Shown here: positions 36,465-44,874 of the stretch, one piece after another
Position numbering within the stretch: the stretch's first letter is position 1
Layout of the letters: each line of letters opens with the position of its first letter
NCBI GenBank assembly: GCA_943369355.1
Contig: CALRMX020000002.1
Span: forward strand, 62,001 to 126,000
Reading direction: 5' to 3'
DNA from: UBA7662 sp943369355
GTDB lineage: Bacteria; Bacteroidota; Bacteroidia; UBA7662
DNA length: 64,000 nt
Program-made: the position numbers and the translations under genes
The notes under the pieces: generated by a model
Database searches by the model: none
Seen by the model: the letters and a program-made list of their open reading frames with translations, nothing else
What the model was told of the DNA's origin: nothing

Positions 36465-37271
36465 ATGAAAAAACTGTTCCTGGTGCTTATGGCCGTTGTA
36501 CTCGGCATCACAAGTGCGGCTGTAACCTTTGCTCAAGATGCGCCTGCTTCTGACACGGCTGCCACTGAAGCCCCTGCTGCTGAAGACACAGCTGCTACTG
36601 CAGAAGGCACCGAAGAAGAAGCTGCTGCTCCTGCAGAGCAAACTTTCCACTATGTACTCAAGCAAAAGTTCATTGAAGGTGACTGGATGTGGATGAGCCC
36701 GGTATTGCTTTGTATGATCATTGGTTTGGCTATTGTAGTTGAGCGTGTTATTTACCTCAATTTAGCTTCTACCAATACCGACAAACTACTTAACAAAATT
36801 GAAGCTGCTCTCAAAAGTGGCGGAATTGATGCTGCTAAAGAAGTATGTCGTAATACCCGTGGCCCGGTTGCTAGTATCTTCTATCAAGGTCTCGATCGTT
36901 CACACGAAGGAATCGACATCGTAGAAAAATCAATCGTTTCTTACGGTTCAGTACAAATGGGCCAAATGGAACGTGGTTTGATTTGGATTTCGCTCTTTAT
37001 TGCACTAGCTCCGATGCTCGGATTCATGGGTACGGTTGTGGGTATGATTCAAGCCTTTGATGCGATTGAAGCAGCTGGTGATATCAGCCCATCACTCGTA
37101 GCAGGTGGTATCAAAGTGGCCCTTTTAACTACAGTAGCGGGTCTGATCGTCGCTGTTATCCTTCAAATCTTCTACAATTACCTTGTTTCAAAGGTTGATT
37201 CATTGATCAACAGCATGGAAGATGCTTCTATTTCTTTGATTGACATTTTGGTGAAAAACCAATCTAAATAA
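36465..37271 (+). CDS. exbB: MotA/TolQ/ExbB proton channel family protein
   Basis: A 268-residue inner-membrane channel subunit that, with ExbD, converts the proton gradient to energise TonB-dependent outer-membrane receptors. A cleavable-looking signal sequence (ending TFAQ) is followed by an acidic Ala/Pro/Glu-rich linker (about 25-62) with no basic residues, then the first membrane helix (VLLCMIIGLAIVVERVIYL). The core MotA/TolQ/ExbB domain has ISLFIALAPMLGFMGTVVGMIQAF and GGIKVALLTTVAGLIVAVI. Head of a four-gene operon. Confidence 0.92.
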   Translation: MKKLFLVLMAVVLGITSAAVTFAQDAPASDTAATEAPAAEDTAATAEGTEEEAAAPAEQTFHYVLKQKFIEGDWMWMSPVLLCMIIGLAIVVERVIYLNLASTNTDKLLNKIEAALKSGGIDAAKEVCRNTRGPVASIFYQGLDRSHEGIDIVEKSIVSYGSVQMGQMERGLIWISLFIALAPMLGFMGTVVGMIQAFDAIEAAGDISPSLVAGGIKVALLTTVAGLIVAVILQIFYNYLVSKVDSLINSMEDASISLIDILVKNQSK

Positions 37272-37276
37272 ACAAT

Positions 37277-37606
37277 ATGAGCGATCTAACCATTGACATC
37301 ATGTTTTATGTGACGTATGCATTATTGGCTGCGTCCGTATTGGGAGCGATCGTATTCCCGATCGTAAACCTTGTCGGTAACCCTAAAAAGGCTAAGTCAG
37401 CACTTTTGGGAATCGGGATGGTCCTCGTCTTATTCTTTGTAAGTTATTTTATGAGTGGCTCCGAAGTTTTAGAAAGCTATACGAAATATGGCATCACTGC
37501 TGGCGTTTCTAAGATTATTGGTGCAACACTTTTGATGACTTATATACTTGGAGCATTAGCCATCGTAAGTGCTATTGCCGGAGAAGTCTACAAAGCGTTT
37601 AAATAA
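37277..37606 (+). CDS. Small three-helix membrane protein of the exbB-exbD operon
   Basis: A 109-residue integral membrane protein with three hydrophobic segments (MFYVTYALLAASVLGAIVF, LLGIGMVLVLFFVSYF and LLMTYILGALAIVSAIAG), six bases after exbB and five before exbD. Such small proteins recur at this position in Bacteroidota operons; no function is established. A structural or regulatory partner of ExbBD is inferred from position. Confidence 0.78.
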   Translation: MSDLTIDIMFYVTYALLAASVLGAIVFPIVNLVGNPKKAKSALLGIGMVLVLFFVSYFMSGSEVLESYTKYGITAGVSKIIGATLLMTYILGALAIVSAIAGEVYKAFK

Positions 37607-37611
37607 ATCGT

Positions 37612-38163
37612 ATGTCCAAGAAGTCGAGACCCTCACCAGAAATCAACGCAGGTTCGATGGCGGATATCGCCTTCCTGCTCTTGATATTCTTCCTGGTGAC
37701 GACCACAATCGATACCGACAAGGGTATAGCCATTAAGCTTCCGCCAATGCCTGAGGAAAACCAACCTCAGCAAGACTTAAAGCTTAAGGAGCGTAACGTA
37801 TTGAAGATATTGGTAAACTCAAATAACTTGTTATTGGTTGACGGTGAAATCACCGACATCAAACAACTCAAGCGCAAAACCAAAGAGTTTATTGATAATC
37901 CGGGGAAAGATGCCACTTTGGCGGAGTCACCACAGAAAGCTGTAATTTCATTGAAAAACGACCGTGGCACTTCGTACAACACTTACATTCAAGTGCACAA
38001 CGAACTCAAAGCGGCTTACAATGAATTGAGAAATGCGATGGCTATGTCGAAACACGGCAAACCTTTCGACAAACTCAATGAAAACCAAAGCAAAGAAATT
38101 CAGGATTACTACCGTCAGGTTATTTCTGAAGCCGAACCTGAAGACATAGGAGGAACACAATAA
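37612..38163 (+). CDS. ExbD/TolR family biopolymer transport protein (first copy)
   Basis: A 183-residue single-span membrane protein. INAGSMADIAFLLLIFFLVTTTIDTD is the ExbD transmembrane helix with the conserved Asp in the motif DIAFLLLIF, the proton-linked residue. The periplasmic domain is longer than usual, with an extension after the RGTSYNTYIQVHNEL segment. Its stop codon overlaps the next ExbD start by one base. Confidence 0.9.
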   Translation: MSKKSRPSPEINAGSMADIAFLLLIFFLVTTTIDTDKGIAIKLPPMPEENQPQQDLKLKERNVLKILVNSNNLLLVDGEITDIKQLKRKTKEFIDNPGKDATLAESPQKAVISLKNDRGTSYNTYIQVHNELKAAYNELRNAMAMSKHGKPFDKLNENQSKEIQDYYRQVISEAEPEDIGGTQ

Positions 38164-38636
38164 TGGCAAAGTTTCGTAAAAAGAATGGCAATAATCAACC
38201 GGCCATCAATACCTCGTCGCTTCCTGATATTGTATTCATGCTTTTGTTCTTCTTCATGGTAACCACCGTGATGCGCCAAACCGATCTCAAGGTAAAAGTG
38301 GTAGTGCCTCAAGCTACCGAGATTCAAAAGTTGGAGAAAAAATCGCTAGTGAGTTACATTTATATTGGCGCACCTTCTGAGAATTTCAGAGCTCAATTTG
38401 GTACGGCTCCTCGGGTTCAATTGAACGATGCCTTTGCAACTGCGAAGCAAATTCCCGAATTCATTGAAAAGGAACGCGCAGCACGTTCTGAAGCCGAAGT
38501 TCCATTTCTTACTACTTCACTCAAATGTGATCGTGATGCTAAAATGGGTCTAGTAACCGACGTAAAACAGGAACTACGTAAGGTGAACGCACTCAAAATC
38601 AACTATTCTTCGAGTCTACGTACCGAGGTTTATTGA
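38163..38636 (+). CDS. ExbD/TolR family biopolymer transport protein (second copy)
   Basis: A 157-residue paralogue of the preceding protein. The helix INTSSLPDIVFMLLFFFMVTT keeps the catalytic Asp. A tandem ExbD pair beside one ExbB is common in Bacteroidota and suggests a hetero-oligomeric stator. No TonB gene adjoins; the operon ends at a strong hairpin. Confidence 0.9.
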   Translation: MAKFRKKNGNNQPAINTSSLPDIVFMLLFFFMVTTVMRQTDLKVKVVVPQATEIQKLEKKSLVSYIYIGAPSENFRAQFGTAPRVQLNDAFATAKQIPEFIEKERAARSEAEVPFLTTSLKCDRDAKMGLVTDVKQELRKVNALKINYSSSLRTEVY

Positions 38637-38654
38637 GACAGTTTCGAGAAAATC

Positions 38655-38685
38655 ACCCCGTTGTCGAAAGGCAACGGGGTTTTTT
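38655..38685 (+). terminator. Terminator of the exbB-exbD operon
   Basis: Perfect nine-base arms (38655-38663 and 38672-38680), eight-base loop, followed by six T residues. Positioned 19 bases after the second exbD stop codon. Confidence 0.85.
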
Positions 38686-38716
38686 GTTTATAGCGTTCTA
38701 AAAACGGCTATCTTCG
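38683..38716 (+). promoter_or_regulatory. Candidate promoter of the polyprenyl synthetase gene
   Basis: TTTG (38683-38686, overlapping the terminator tail) and TATCTTCG (38709-38716, one mismatch from TAnnTTTG), separated by 22 bases, followed 18 bases later by the TTG start codon. Weak but correctly spaced and placed. Confidence 0.3.
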
Positions 38717-38734
38717 AACTTACAATCCCCTCCC

Positions 38735-39703
38735 TTGACACTCGACGAGATTAAAGCCCCAGTATCCGCAGAAATGCGGTTATTCGAAGATAAGTTCCGC
38801 CAGAGCATGCAGAGTAGGATGCCTCTGCTCGACAAAATAACACGCTATATAGTCAAGCGTAAGGGCAAGCAAATACGCCCCATGTTTGTATTCCTCACTG
38901 CACGCATGTTTGCTGAGATGAACGAATCGAGCTATAGAGGTGCAGCTTTGGTTGAACTACTGCATACCGCTACGCTCGTACACGATGATGTGGTGGATGA
39001 TGCCTACGAGCGCCGTGGTTTCTTTAGCATTAATGCCCTCTGGAAAAATAAAATAGCCGTGCTGGTTGGCGATTACCTCCTGTCGAAAGGTTTATTGCTG
39101 TCGTTAGAAAATAAAGACTTTCAGCTCCTAGAAATTACGAGTGATGCAGTGAGACGCATGAGTGAGGGAGAACTTCTTCAAATCGAAAAAGCCCGTCGAC
39201 TAGACATCACTGAAGAAGTGTACTTTGAAATTATCTCAAACAAAACAGCTTCCCTCATTGCGAGTTGTTGTGCCGTTGGTGCCGCTTCCGTTAAAGAAGA
39301 TGCCGCAACCATTGAACTTTGCCGTCAGTTTGGCGAAAAGGTTGGGTTGGCTTTTCAAATAAAAGACGATTTATTGGATCTCGGTGACGACGATACCGGA
39401 AAATCGAAAAATGTAGACATCAAGGAAAAAAAGATGACACTTCCTTTGATTTACGCACTTGGACAAAGCGACGAAAAAACCAAGAACTACATTATTGGAT
39501 TAATAAAAAATAGCAGCGATAAACCCGCTAAAGTAGCGGAAGTAGTGCGTTTCATCCATGAGAAACAAGGTATCGCTTACGCGAACCAAGCCATGGAACG
39601 ATTAAAGCATGAGGCATTTTTGCTTCTCGACCAATTTCCGGCGAACGTGTACCGTGAATCGTTACGTGAATTGGTGAAATTCACGGTTGATCGGAGAAAA
39701 TAA
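38735..39703 (+). CDS. Polyprenyl (octaprenyl-type) diphosphate synthase
   Basis: A 322-residue trans-isoprenyl diphosphate synthase. First Asp-rich motif LVHDDVVDDA (Asp84, 85, 88), second FQIKDDLLDLGDD, and RKGKQIRPMFVF for the diphosphate-binding Lys/Arg. A small-residue-containing chain-length region suggests medium/long products used for the menaquinone tail. The start is TTG; MTLDEIKAPVSAEM aligns with the usual beginning of the family in this phylum, and the internal ATG at codon 14 would cut it. Confidence 0.93.
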   Translation: MTLDEIKAPVSAEMRLFEDKFRQSMQSRMPLLDKITRYIVKRKGKQIRPMFVFLTARMFAEMNESSYRGAALVELLHTATLVHDDVVDDAYERRGFFSINALWKNKIAVLVGDYLLSKGLLLSLENKDFQLLEITSDAVRRMSEGELLQIEKARRLDITEEVYFEIISNKTASLIASCCAVGAASVKEDAATIELCRQFGEKVGLAFQIKDDLLDLGDDDTGKSKNVDIKEKKMTLPLIYALGQSDEKTKNYIIGLIKNSSDKPAKVAEVVRFIHEKQGIAYANQAMERLKHEAFLLLDQFPANVYRESLRELVKFTVDRRK

Positions 39704-41218
39704 TTACTTGGCGTGGAGATAAGCCAATAAGCTATCCAAAATCTGGCGGTCGTTGGCCAGCCGAGGCACCTTATTTTGGCCTCCTAATTTTCCACGCGAA
39801 CGCATCCATTCGTAAAAGGTACCCGCCTCTAATACTGTAAGCTTAGGCCTAATTAAAGCGATGTCTTTGTGCCTCTTCGCATCATAATCGCTATTCACCT
39901 TACGAATACTCTCGTCTAAAATGGTTATGAAGCGCTCTAAATCGTCGGGCTGCTTTTCAAATTCTATCAACCATTCGTGTCCTCCTTTATCTGCCGCTGT
40001 CAAAAAAACAGGCCCAGCAGTATAGTCGGTAATAGTTGCTCCTGTAGCTGTACAAGCCTCCTTTAATGCAAATTCTGCATTATCAATAATCACTTCCTCA
40101 CCAAATGCATTAATAAAATGTTTGGTACGGCCGGTAATTCTAAAACGATAGGGGTCGAGCGAAGTGAACCTCACCGTATCGCCGATTAAATAGCGCCAAA
40201 GACCGCCATTTGTACTGATGATTACTGCATAGTTGGTATTGAGCTTAACTTCTTCCAAGGTCTTGGTAGGTGGGAAGGGCCCATTGAGCAATTCTGGTTC
40301 TATAAACTCGAAATAAATACCATAATCGAGCATCAGCAACATTTCGGGGCTGTTCAACGTATCTGCGATGCCAAAAAAACCTTCGGAAGCATTATAGGTC
40401 TCCAGATAATTCATTCTACCCGGTATCATGGCTTCAAACTGCTCTCGATAAGGAGTAAAACTTACCCCGCCATGTACGTACAACTCCAAATTTGGCCATA
40501 CTTCATGAATATTCGACTTACCAGTATGCTCAAGTATCCATTTAAACAACACCAACGTCCAGGTAGGCACCCCACTGATGTTGGTTACGTCTTGTTGAAT
40601 GGTCTCTAGACCGATACGCTCTACTTTCTCTTCCCAATTGTCGAGTAAAGCGGTACTTAACTCAGGAGTACGTATAAAATCGACCCAAAAAGGAAGGTTT
40701 TGCATCAACACAGCCGATAAATCCCCGTAGTACGACTCATTATTCAACTGACTAATCTGATGACTTCCTCCTATGGTGAGCCCTTTACCGCTAAAAATCA
40801 TGGTATCGGGAAACAGATTGCAATACAAGCTCAGCAAATCCTTACCCGCTTTGTAATGGCAGTCTTCTAAAGCTTCCTGAGTAACCGGAATGAATTTAGA
40901 TCGATCGTTGGTGGTTCCCGATGATTTTGCGAACCATTTCACCTCAGAACTCCACAAAACATACTGTTCGCCGCGCATTATGCGGTCAATCCAAGGTTGT
41001 AAATCTTCGTAGGTCGAAACCGGAACCCGCTTACTGAATTCTTCAGCTGTTCGTATGTCGGCATAACCATATTGTGATCCCCAAATGGTATTGCGTGCAC
41101 TGTACAGCAACTTGCGTCGCACTTCATCTTGCACCTCATGCGGGTACTTCATAAAAAGCTCAATCTGATGAATGCGCTTTTTCATGAACCAGGCGATGAG
41201 CGAATTGAGTACCGACAT
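39704..41218 (-). CDS. GH3 auxin-responsive-promoter family acyl-adenylate/amide synthetase-like protein
   Basis: A 504-residue ANL-superfamily relative of plant GH3 acyl-acid amido synthetases, with KSSGTTNDRSKFIPVT (ATP-binding loop), ETYNASEGFFGIADT, GGLWRYLIGDTVRFTS and RITGRTKHFINAFGEEV (hinge and C-terminal subdomain). Plant enzymes conjugate amino acids to jasmonate or auxin; bacterial members lack assigned substrates. Gene order recJ-lptB-GH3 with 1-base overlaps suggests co-transcription, so a role in envelope or lipid metabolism is possible but unproven. Confidence 0.88.
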   Translation of the reverse strand: MSVLNSLIAWFMKKRIHQIELFMKYPHEVQDEVRRKLLYSARNTIWGSQYGYADIRTAEEFSKRVPVSTYEDLQPWIDRIMRGEQYVLWSSEVKWFAKSSGTTNDRSKFIPVTQEALEDCHYKAGKDLLSLYCNLFPDTMIFSGKGLTIGGSHQISQLNNESYYGDLSAVLMQNLPFWVDFIRTPELSTALLDNWEEKVERIGLETIQQDVTNISGVPTWTLVLFKWILEHTGKSNIHEVWPNLELYVHGGVSFTPYREQFEAMIPGRMNYLETYNASEGFFGIADTLNSPEMLLMLDYGIYFEFIEPELLNGPFPPTKTLEEVKLNTNYAVIISTNGGLWRYLIGDTVRFTSLDPYRFRITGRTKHFINAFGEEVIIDNAEFALKEACTATGATITDYTAGPVFLTAADKGGHEWLIEFEKQPDDLERFITILDESIRKVNSDYDAKRHKDIALIRPKLTVLEAGTFYEWMRSRGKLGGQNKVPRLANDRQILDSLLAYLHAK

Positions 41219-41955
41219 TAATCGAGCACTTTACGTTTCAACTCAAAGTTTTTTCCGAGATAAAGCTTTCGTACTTGCTCATCTTCGGCTAGTTCTTCGG
41301 CCTTACCCGATTTTAGTATTTTTCCTTCGAAGAGCAGATACGCTTTATCGGTTATGCTCAAAGTTTCGTTGACGTTGTGGTCGGTGATAAGGATACCGAT
41401 GTTCTTTTTCTTCAAACCAAAAATGATACTTTGAATGTCTTCCACCGCAATAGGATCTACTCCAGCGAAGGGTTCGTCGAGAAGAATAAATTTGGGATCG
41501 ACCGCCAAAGCTCGCGCAATTTCGGTCCTGCGTCGCTCGCCGCCTGAAAGTACTTCACCTGGGTTCTTCCGAACATGATTGAGATTAAACTCGTTGAGAA
41601 GTGATTCTAATTTTTCTTTTTGTTCAGCTACACTCCGATTGGTCATTTGCATCACGCTCAAAATGTTCTCTTCTACTGTAAGTTTCCGAAAAACCGAGGC
41701 TTCTTGAGGCAAATAACCTAAACCCAGCTGTGCCCTTCGGTACATCGGTTCCTTGGTTATTTCCAAATCATCGAGATATACTTGGCCTTCATCGGGTTTG
41801 ATGAGCCCAACAATCATGTAAAAACTTGTGGTTTTACCGGCACCATTCGGCCCTAATAAACCCACGATCTCTCCTTGTTCAACACTGATAGAAACGTGGT
41901 TTACCACCGTTCTCTTTTTGTATCGTTTTACCAGATCGTTAGAACGAAGCAGCAT
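41218..41955 (-). CDS. lptB: LPS export ABC transporter ATP-binding protein LptB
   Basis: A 245-residue ATPase that drives LptFG extraction of lipopolysaccharide from the inner membrane. Walker A GPNGAGKTT (35-43), Q-loop PQEASVFRKLTVEEN (LptB-typical sequence), signature LSGGERRRTEIARAL, Walker B FILLDEPFAGVDPIAVEDIQ and switch His in LITDHNVNETL. One base overlap with the GH3 gene and one base spacing from recJ. Confidence 0.94.
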   Translation of the reverse strand: MLLRSNDLVKRYKKRTVVNHVSISVEQGEIVGLLGPNGAGKTTSFYMIVGLIKPDEGQVYLDDLEITKEPMYRRAQLGLGYLPQEASVFRKLTVEENILSVMQMTNRSVAEQKEKLESLLNEFNLNHVRKNPGEVLSGGERRRTEIARALAVDPKFILLDEPFAGVDPIAVEDIQSIIFGLKKKNIGILITDHNVNETLSITDKAYLLFEGKILKSGKAEELAEDEQVRKLYLGKNFELKRKVLD

Positions 41956-41956
41956 G

Positions 41957-43654
41957 TTATTCGAATTTGATATCCTTAATATTCAGCTTGATACTGGTAA
42001 CCCCCCTCCACGTATTTTCTTCAATCGTGTACGCCATATTAAAGGGTATACCCTTGCTTATCAAGTTATAATGTTCGGCTTGCCCAAAAGCGATGGCACT
42101 TAACGAAACCGAATTCTCCTGTTGTACCGAAATTTGTAGGTGGTTTTCACCTACTACGCGCACAAAGCCATTCGAGTACACATTCTTGGAACTAAATATT
42201 GGGGTCATATTACCCGGACCGAATGGCTGAAACTGCTTCAATATCCGGAAAAACCTTGGTGTGATATCGCGAAGACTAATTTCCTGTTCGATTTCTATTT
42301 GCGGTACCAGTTGGTCATCGAGTATGCTTTGGCGCACCACCTCTTCAAACTTTTCGGCAAAGGCCAAAATGTTCTCTTCCTTAATGGTGAGACCAGCGGC
42401 ATATTTATGTCCGCCGAACTGATCCACTAACTCGGCACATTGCGATATGGCCTGGTGAATATCAAATCCATTCACTGAGCGCGCCGAACCTGTAAGTCGG
42501 CCTTCACTATGGCTAAATACGATGGTTGGCCTGTAGTACGCTTCAACCAGCCTCGATGCAACTATGCCAATTACACCTTTATGCCAATTGGCACCGTACA
42601 CCACCGTGGTTCTTCGTTCGGCAAATCCTTCTCTATTTTCGGCCAGTTGAAACGCTTCCTTGGTAATCGTTGCGTCAACATCTCTTCGATCGGTATTGGT
42701 CTCGTTAATCACCTGAGCTCGTTCATTCGCCTCTTGCATATTGTTGCTGAGCAGCAACTCCACAGCATTTTTGGCATCGCCCATACGCCCGGCTGCATTG
42801 ATGCGTGGTGCTATATTGAATACAATATCTGTAACACTCAATTCGGGCTTATCGCAACAAAGAGTGATGATGGCCTTTAACCCGTGACTGGGGTTTTCAT
42901 TGAGGCGCTTCAGTCCAAAGTGCGCCAAAACCCTGTTTTCACCGAGTATCGGAACAATATCGGCAGCAATACTCACCGCCAACAAATCGAGGAACTGCAA
43001 AAGCACCTGCTGATCAAGTTGGTTTTTTTCACTAAAAGCTTGCGCCAGTTTAAAGCCAACGCCACATCCCGACAATTCTTTGAATGGATAAGGACAGTCG
43101 TGTTGCTTGGGATTTAGGATAGCAGCTGCTTCTGGCAAATCGGCTGGAAGATGGTGATCGGTGATTATCACCTGCAGACCCAGACTATTAGCATAGGCCA
43201 CTTGTTCTACGGCAGTTATACCACAATCGAGTGTAATGATGAGTTTGTAGTTGTTTTCAACCGCCCAGTCGATGGCCTGCATCGATAACCCATATCCTTC
43301 TTTGTGGCGATCAGGAATGTAGTAACCTATACGTTCGTGGTAATGTTTCAAAAACTTATAAAGCAACGCAACTGCTGTAGTACCATCCACATCGTAGTCG
43401 CCATAGATGAGTATCGCTTCATTATCAGACATGGCCGTTTCTATGATATCCACGGCCTTTTGCATGTCTTTCATGAGGAAAGGATCATGCAGTTGATTCA
43501 AGTTGGGTCTGAAAAAAATACGGGCATCGGCATAGGTCGATACACCGCGAGCAATCAACAAGCGCGCAAGAACGCCGTCAATCTGCACATCTTCGGCCAG
43601 CTTGTCAACCAGTGCCTGGTCTGCTTTTGGTCTGTATACCCACCTTTTCTCCAT
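41957..43654 (-). CDS. recJ: Single-stranded-DNA-specific 5'-3' exonuclease RecJ
   Basis: A 565-residue DHH-family exonuclease used in recombination and repair. The motifs are ILIYGDYDVDGTTAVALLYK (motif I), ITLDCGITAVEQ and VIITDHHLP (motif III, DHH), and NIAPRINAAGRMGDAKNAVELL. The C-terminal DHHA1 domain GRLTGSARSVNGFDIHQ and GGHKYAAGLTI follows, with an OB-fold region at the end. Length is normal. First gene of recJ-lptB-GH3. Confidence 0.95.
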   Translation of the reverse strand: MEKRWVYRPKADQALVDKLAEDVQIDGVLARLLIARGVSTYADARIFFRPNLNQLHDPFLMKDMQKAVDIIETAMSDNEAILIYGDYDVDGTTAVALLYKFLKHYHERIGYYIPDRHKEGYGLSMQAIDWAVENNYKLIITLDCGITAVEQVAYANSLGLQVIITDHHLPADLPEAAAILNPKQHDCPYPFKELSGCGVGFKLAQAFSEKNQLDQQVLLQFLDLLAVSIAADIVPILGENRVLAHFGLKRLNENPSHGLKAIITLCCDKPELSVTDIVFNIAPRINAAGRMGDAKNAVELLLSNNMQEANERAQVINETNTDRRDVDATITKEAFQLAENREGFAERRTTVVYGANWHKGVIGIVASRLVEAYYRPTIVFSHSEGRLTGSARSVNGFDIHQAISQCAELVDQFGGHKYAAGLTIKEENILAFAEKFEEVVRQSILDDQLVPQIEIEQEISLRDITPRFFRILKQFQPFGPGNMTPIFSSKNVYSNGFVRVVGENHLQISVQQENSVSLSAIAFGQAEHYNLISKGIPFNMAYTIEENTWRGVTSIKLNIKDIKFE

Positions 43655-43672
43655 ATCAACACCTGCTTGAAC

Positions 43673-43690
43673 CGAAGCAACATTGCTTCG
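43673..43690. repeat. 18-bp near-perfect palindrome in the recJ-thiL divergent region
   Basis: CGAAGCAA (43673-43680) and TTGCTTCG (43683-43690) are exact inverted repeats separated by two bases. It lies 19 bases before recJ on its upstream side. It could be an operator or an mRNA hairpin, but no regulator is known. Confidence 0.35.
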
Positions 43691-43801
43691 AAGCGAACGA
43701 ACCCTAAAGATACGATGCTTCGGCCCTCGTTGCTGACGGCACTTTCAGAAAATTAAAACTTTGCTTGAAACGCAACAAGAAAGCTTTTCGCACAATTAGC
43801 G

Positions 43802-43809
43802 TAATTTTG
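43802..43809 (+). promoter_or_regulatory. Candidate -7 element upstream of thiL
   Basis: TAATTTTG matches TAnnTTTG and ends 15 bases before ATG 43825. This supports ATG 43825 over the in-frame upstream TTG at 43765, which would put the promoter inside the gene. The -33 region is only partial. Confidence 0.4.
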
Positions 43810-43824
43810 AAGCAAACATGTACC

Positions 43825-44871
43825 ATGGCCGATACTAATCCCGCTCTTACTCCTATTTCTGCACTTGGCGAATTCGGCCTTATCCATCATCTAACACAAA
43901 ACATCCGCTTGAATAATGCAGGAACGTTGCTGGGAACTGGCGACGATGCAGCCATCGTGCAAGCGAGCGAAGGAGTACAAAGCTTGATTAGCACCGATCT
44001 ATTGGTAGAAGGGGTGCATTTCGACATCAGTTATACCCCGCTAACCCACCTCGGTTACAAAGCTGTGAGTGTAAATGTGAGCGATATGGCCGCAATGAAC
44101 GCTGTTCCCAAACAAATAACCGTTGGGTTGGCCATCTCGAGCAAATACACGGTAGAAGCCATGGAAGAACTGTACCGAGGCATACTTGCAGCCTGTGAGC
44201 ACTACCATATCGATCTGGTAGGAGGCGATACTACTTCCTCCACCTCTGGCTTATTTATTAGTATAACCATATTGGGGGAAGCTAAAGCCGACGAGATAGT
44301 AAGGCGTAAAGGAGCGCAAAAAGGCGACTTGATTTGTGTAACGGGCGATTTAGGCGGAGCATTTTTAGGCTTGAACTTACTCGAACGGGAGAAGCGTATT
44401 TACCGAGAAAGCCCAGAAGTACAACCCGATTTTGGGGATTATGACTATTTGTTGCAACGTCAACTAAAGCCCGAGGCTCGGGTTGACATGCGCGAAATAT
44501 TCAAGCAACTTGGAATTAAACCAAGTTCGATGATCGATGTTTCGGATGGACTCGCCTCTGAACTGATGCACCTTTGCACACAAAACCACCTGGGTTGTAA
44601 GGTTTACGAGGAGAAATTCCCACTCGACCCCATGGCAATAAAATTGGCCTCTGAATTTAATCTCGACATCAATGTGGCCGTTTTGAATGGTGGTGAAGAT
44701 TACGAGTTGCTGTTTACCGTGGCTCAAGACGACTATACCAAAATTAAGGGTCATCCCGACATCACAGTAATTGGCCACATGACCGACGAAACGGAAGGTC
44801 GCATGCTTGTTACGCGAGGCCTTCAGGCTCACGAACTACAAGCCCAAGGCTGGAACCACTTTAAAAAGTAA
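43825..44871 (+). CDS. thiL: Thiamine-monophosphate kinase ThiL
   Basis: A 348-residue ATP-dependent kinase making thiamine diphosphate from thiamine monophosphate. The N-terminal ISALGEFGLIHHL, GTGDDAAIV (metal-binding Asp pair), STDLLVEGVHFD and VNVSDMAAMNAVPKQ are PurM-like signatures; IDVSDGLASELMHL and NGGEDYELLFTV complete the fold. Start ATG 43825 is chosen from the promoter position. The gene ends within an AT-rich inverted repeat shared with the convergent RNase III gene. Confidence 0.93.
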   Translation: MADTNPALTPISALGEFGLIHHLTQNIRLNNAGTLLGTGDDAAIVQASEGVQSLISTDLLVEGVHFDISYTPLTHLGYKAVSVNVSDMAAMNAVPKQITVGLAISSKYTVEAMEELYRGILAACEHYHIDLVGGDTTSSTSGLFISITILGEAKADEIVRRKGAQKGDLICVTGDLGGAFLGLNLLEREKRIYRESPEVQPDFGDYDYLLQRQLKPEARVDMREIFKQLGIKPSSMIDVSDGLASELMHLCTQNHLGCKVYEEKFPLDPMAIKLASEFNLDINVAVLNGGEDYELLFTVAQDDYTKIKGHPDITVIGHMTDETEGRMLVTRGLQAHELQAQGWNHFKK

Positions 44872-44874
44872 AAG

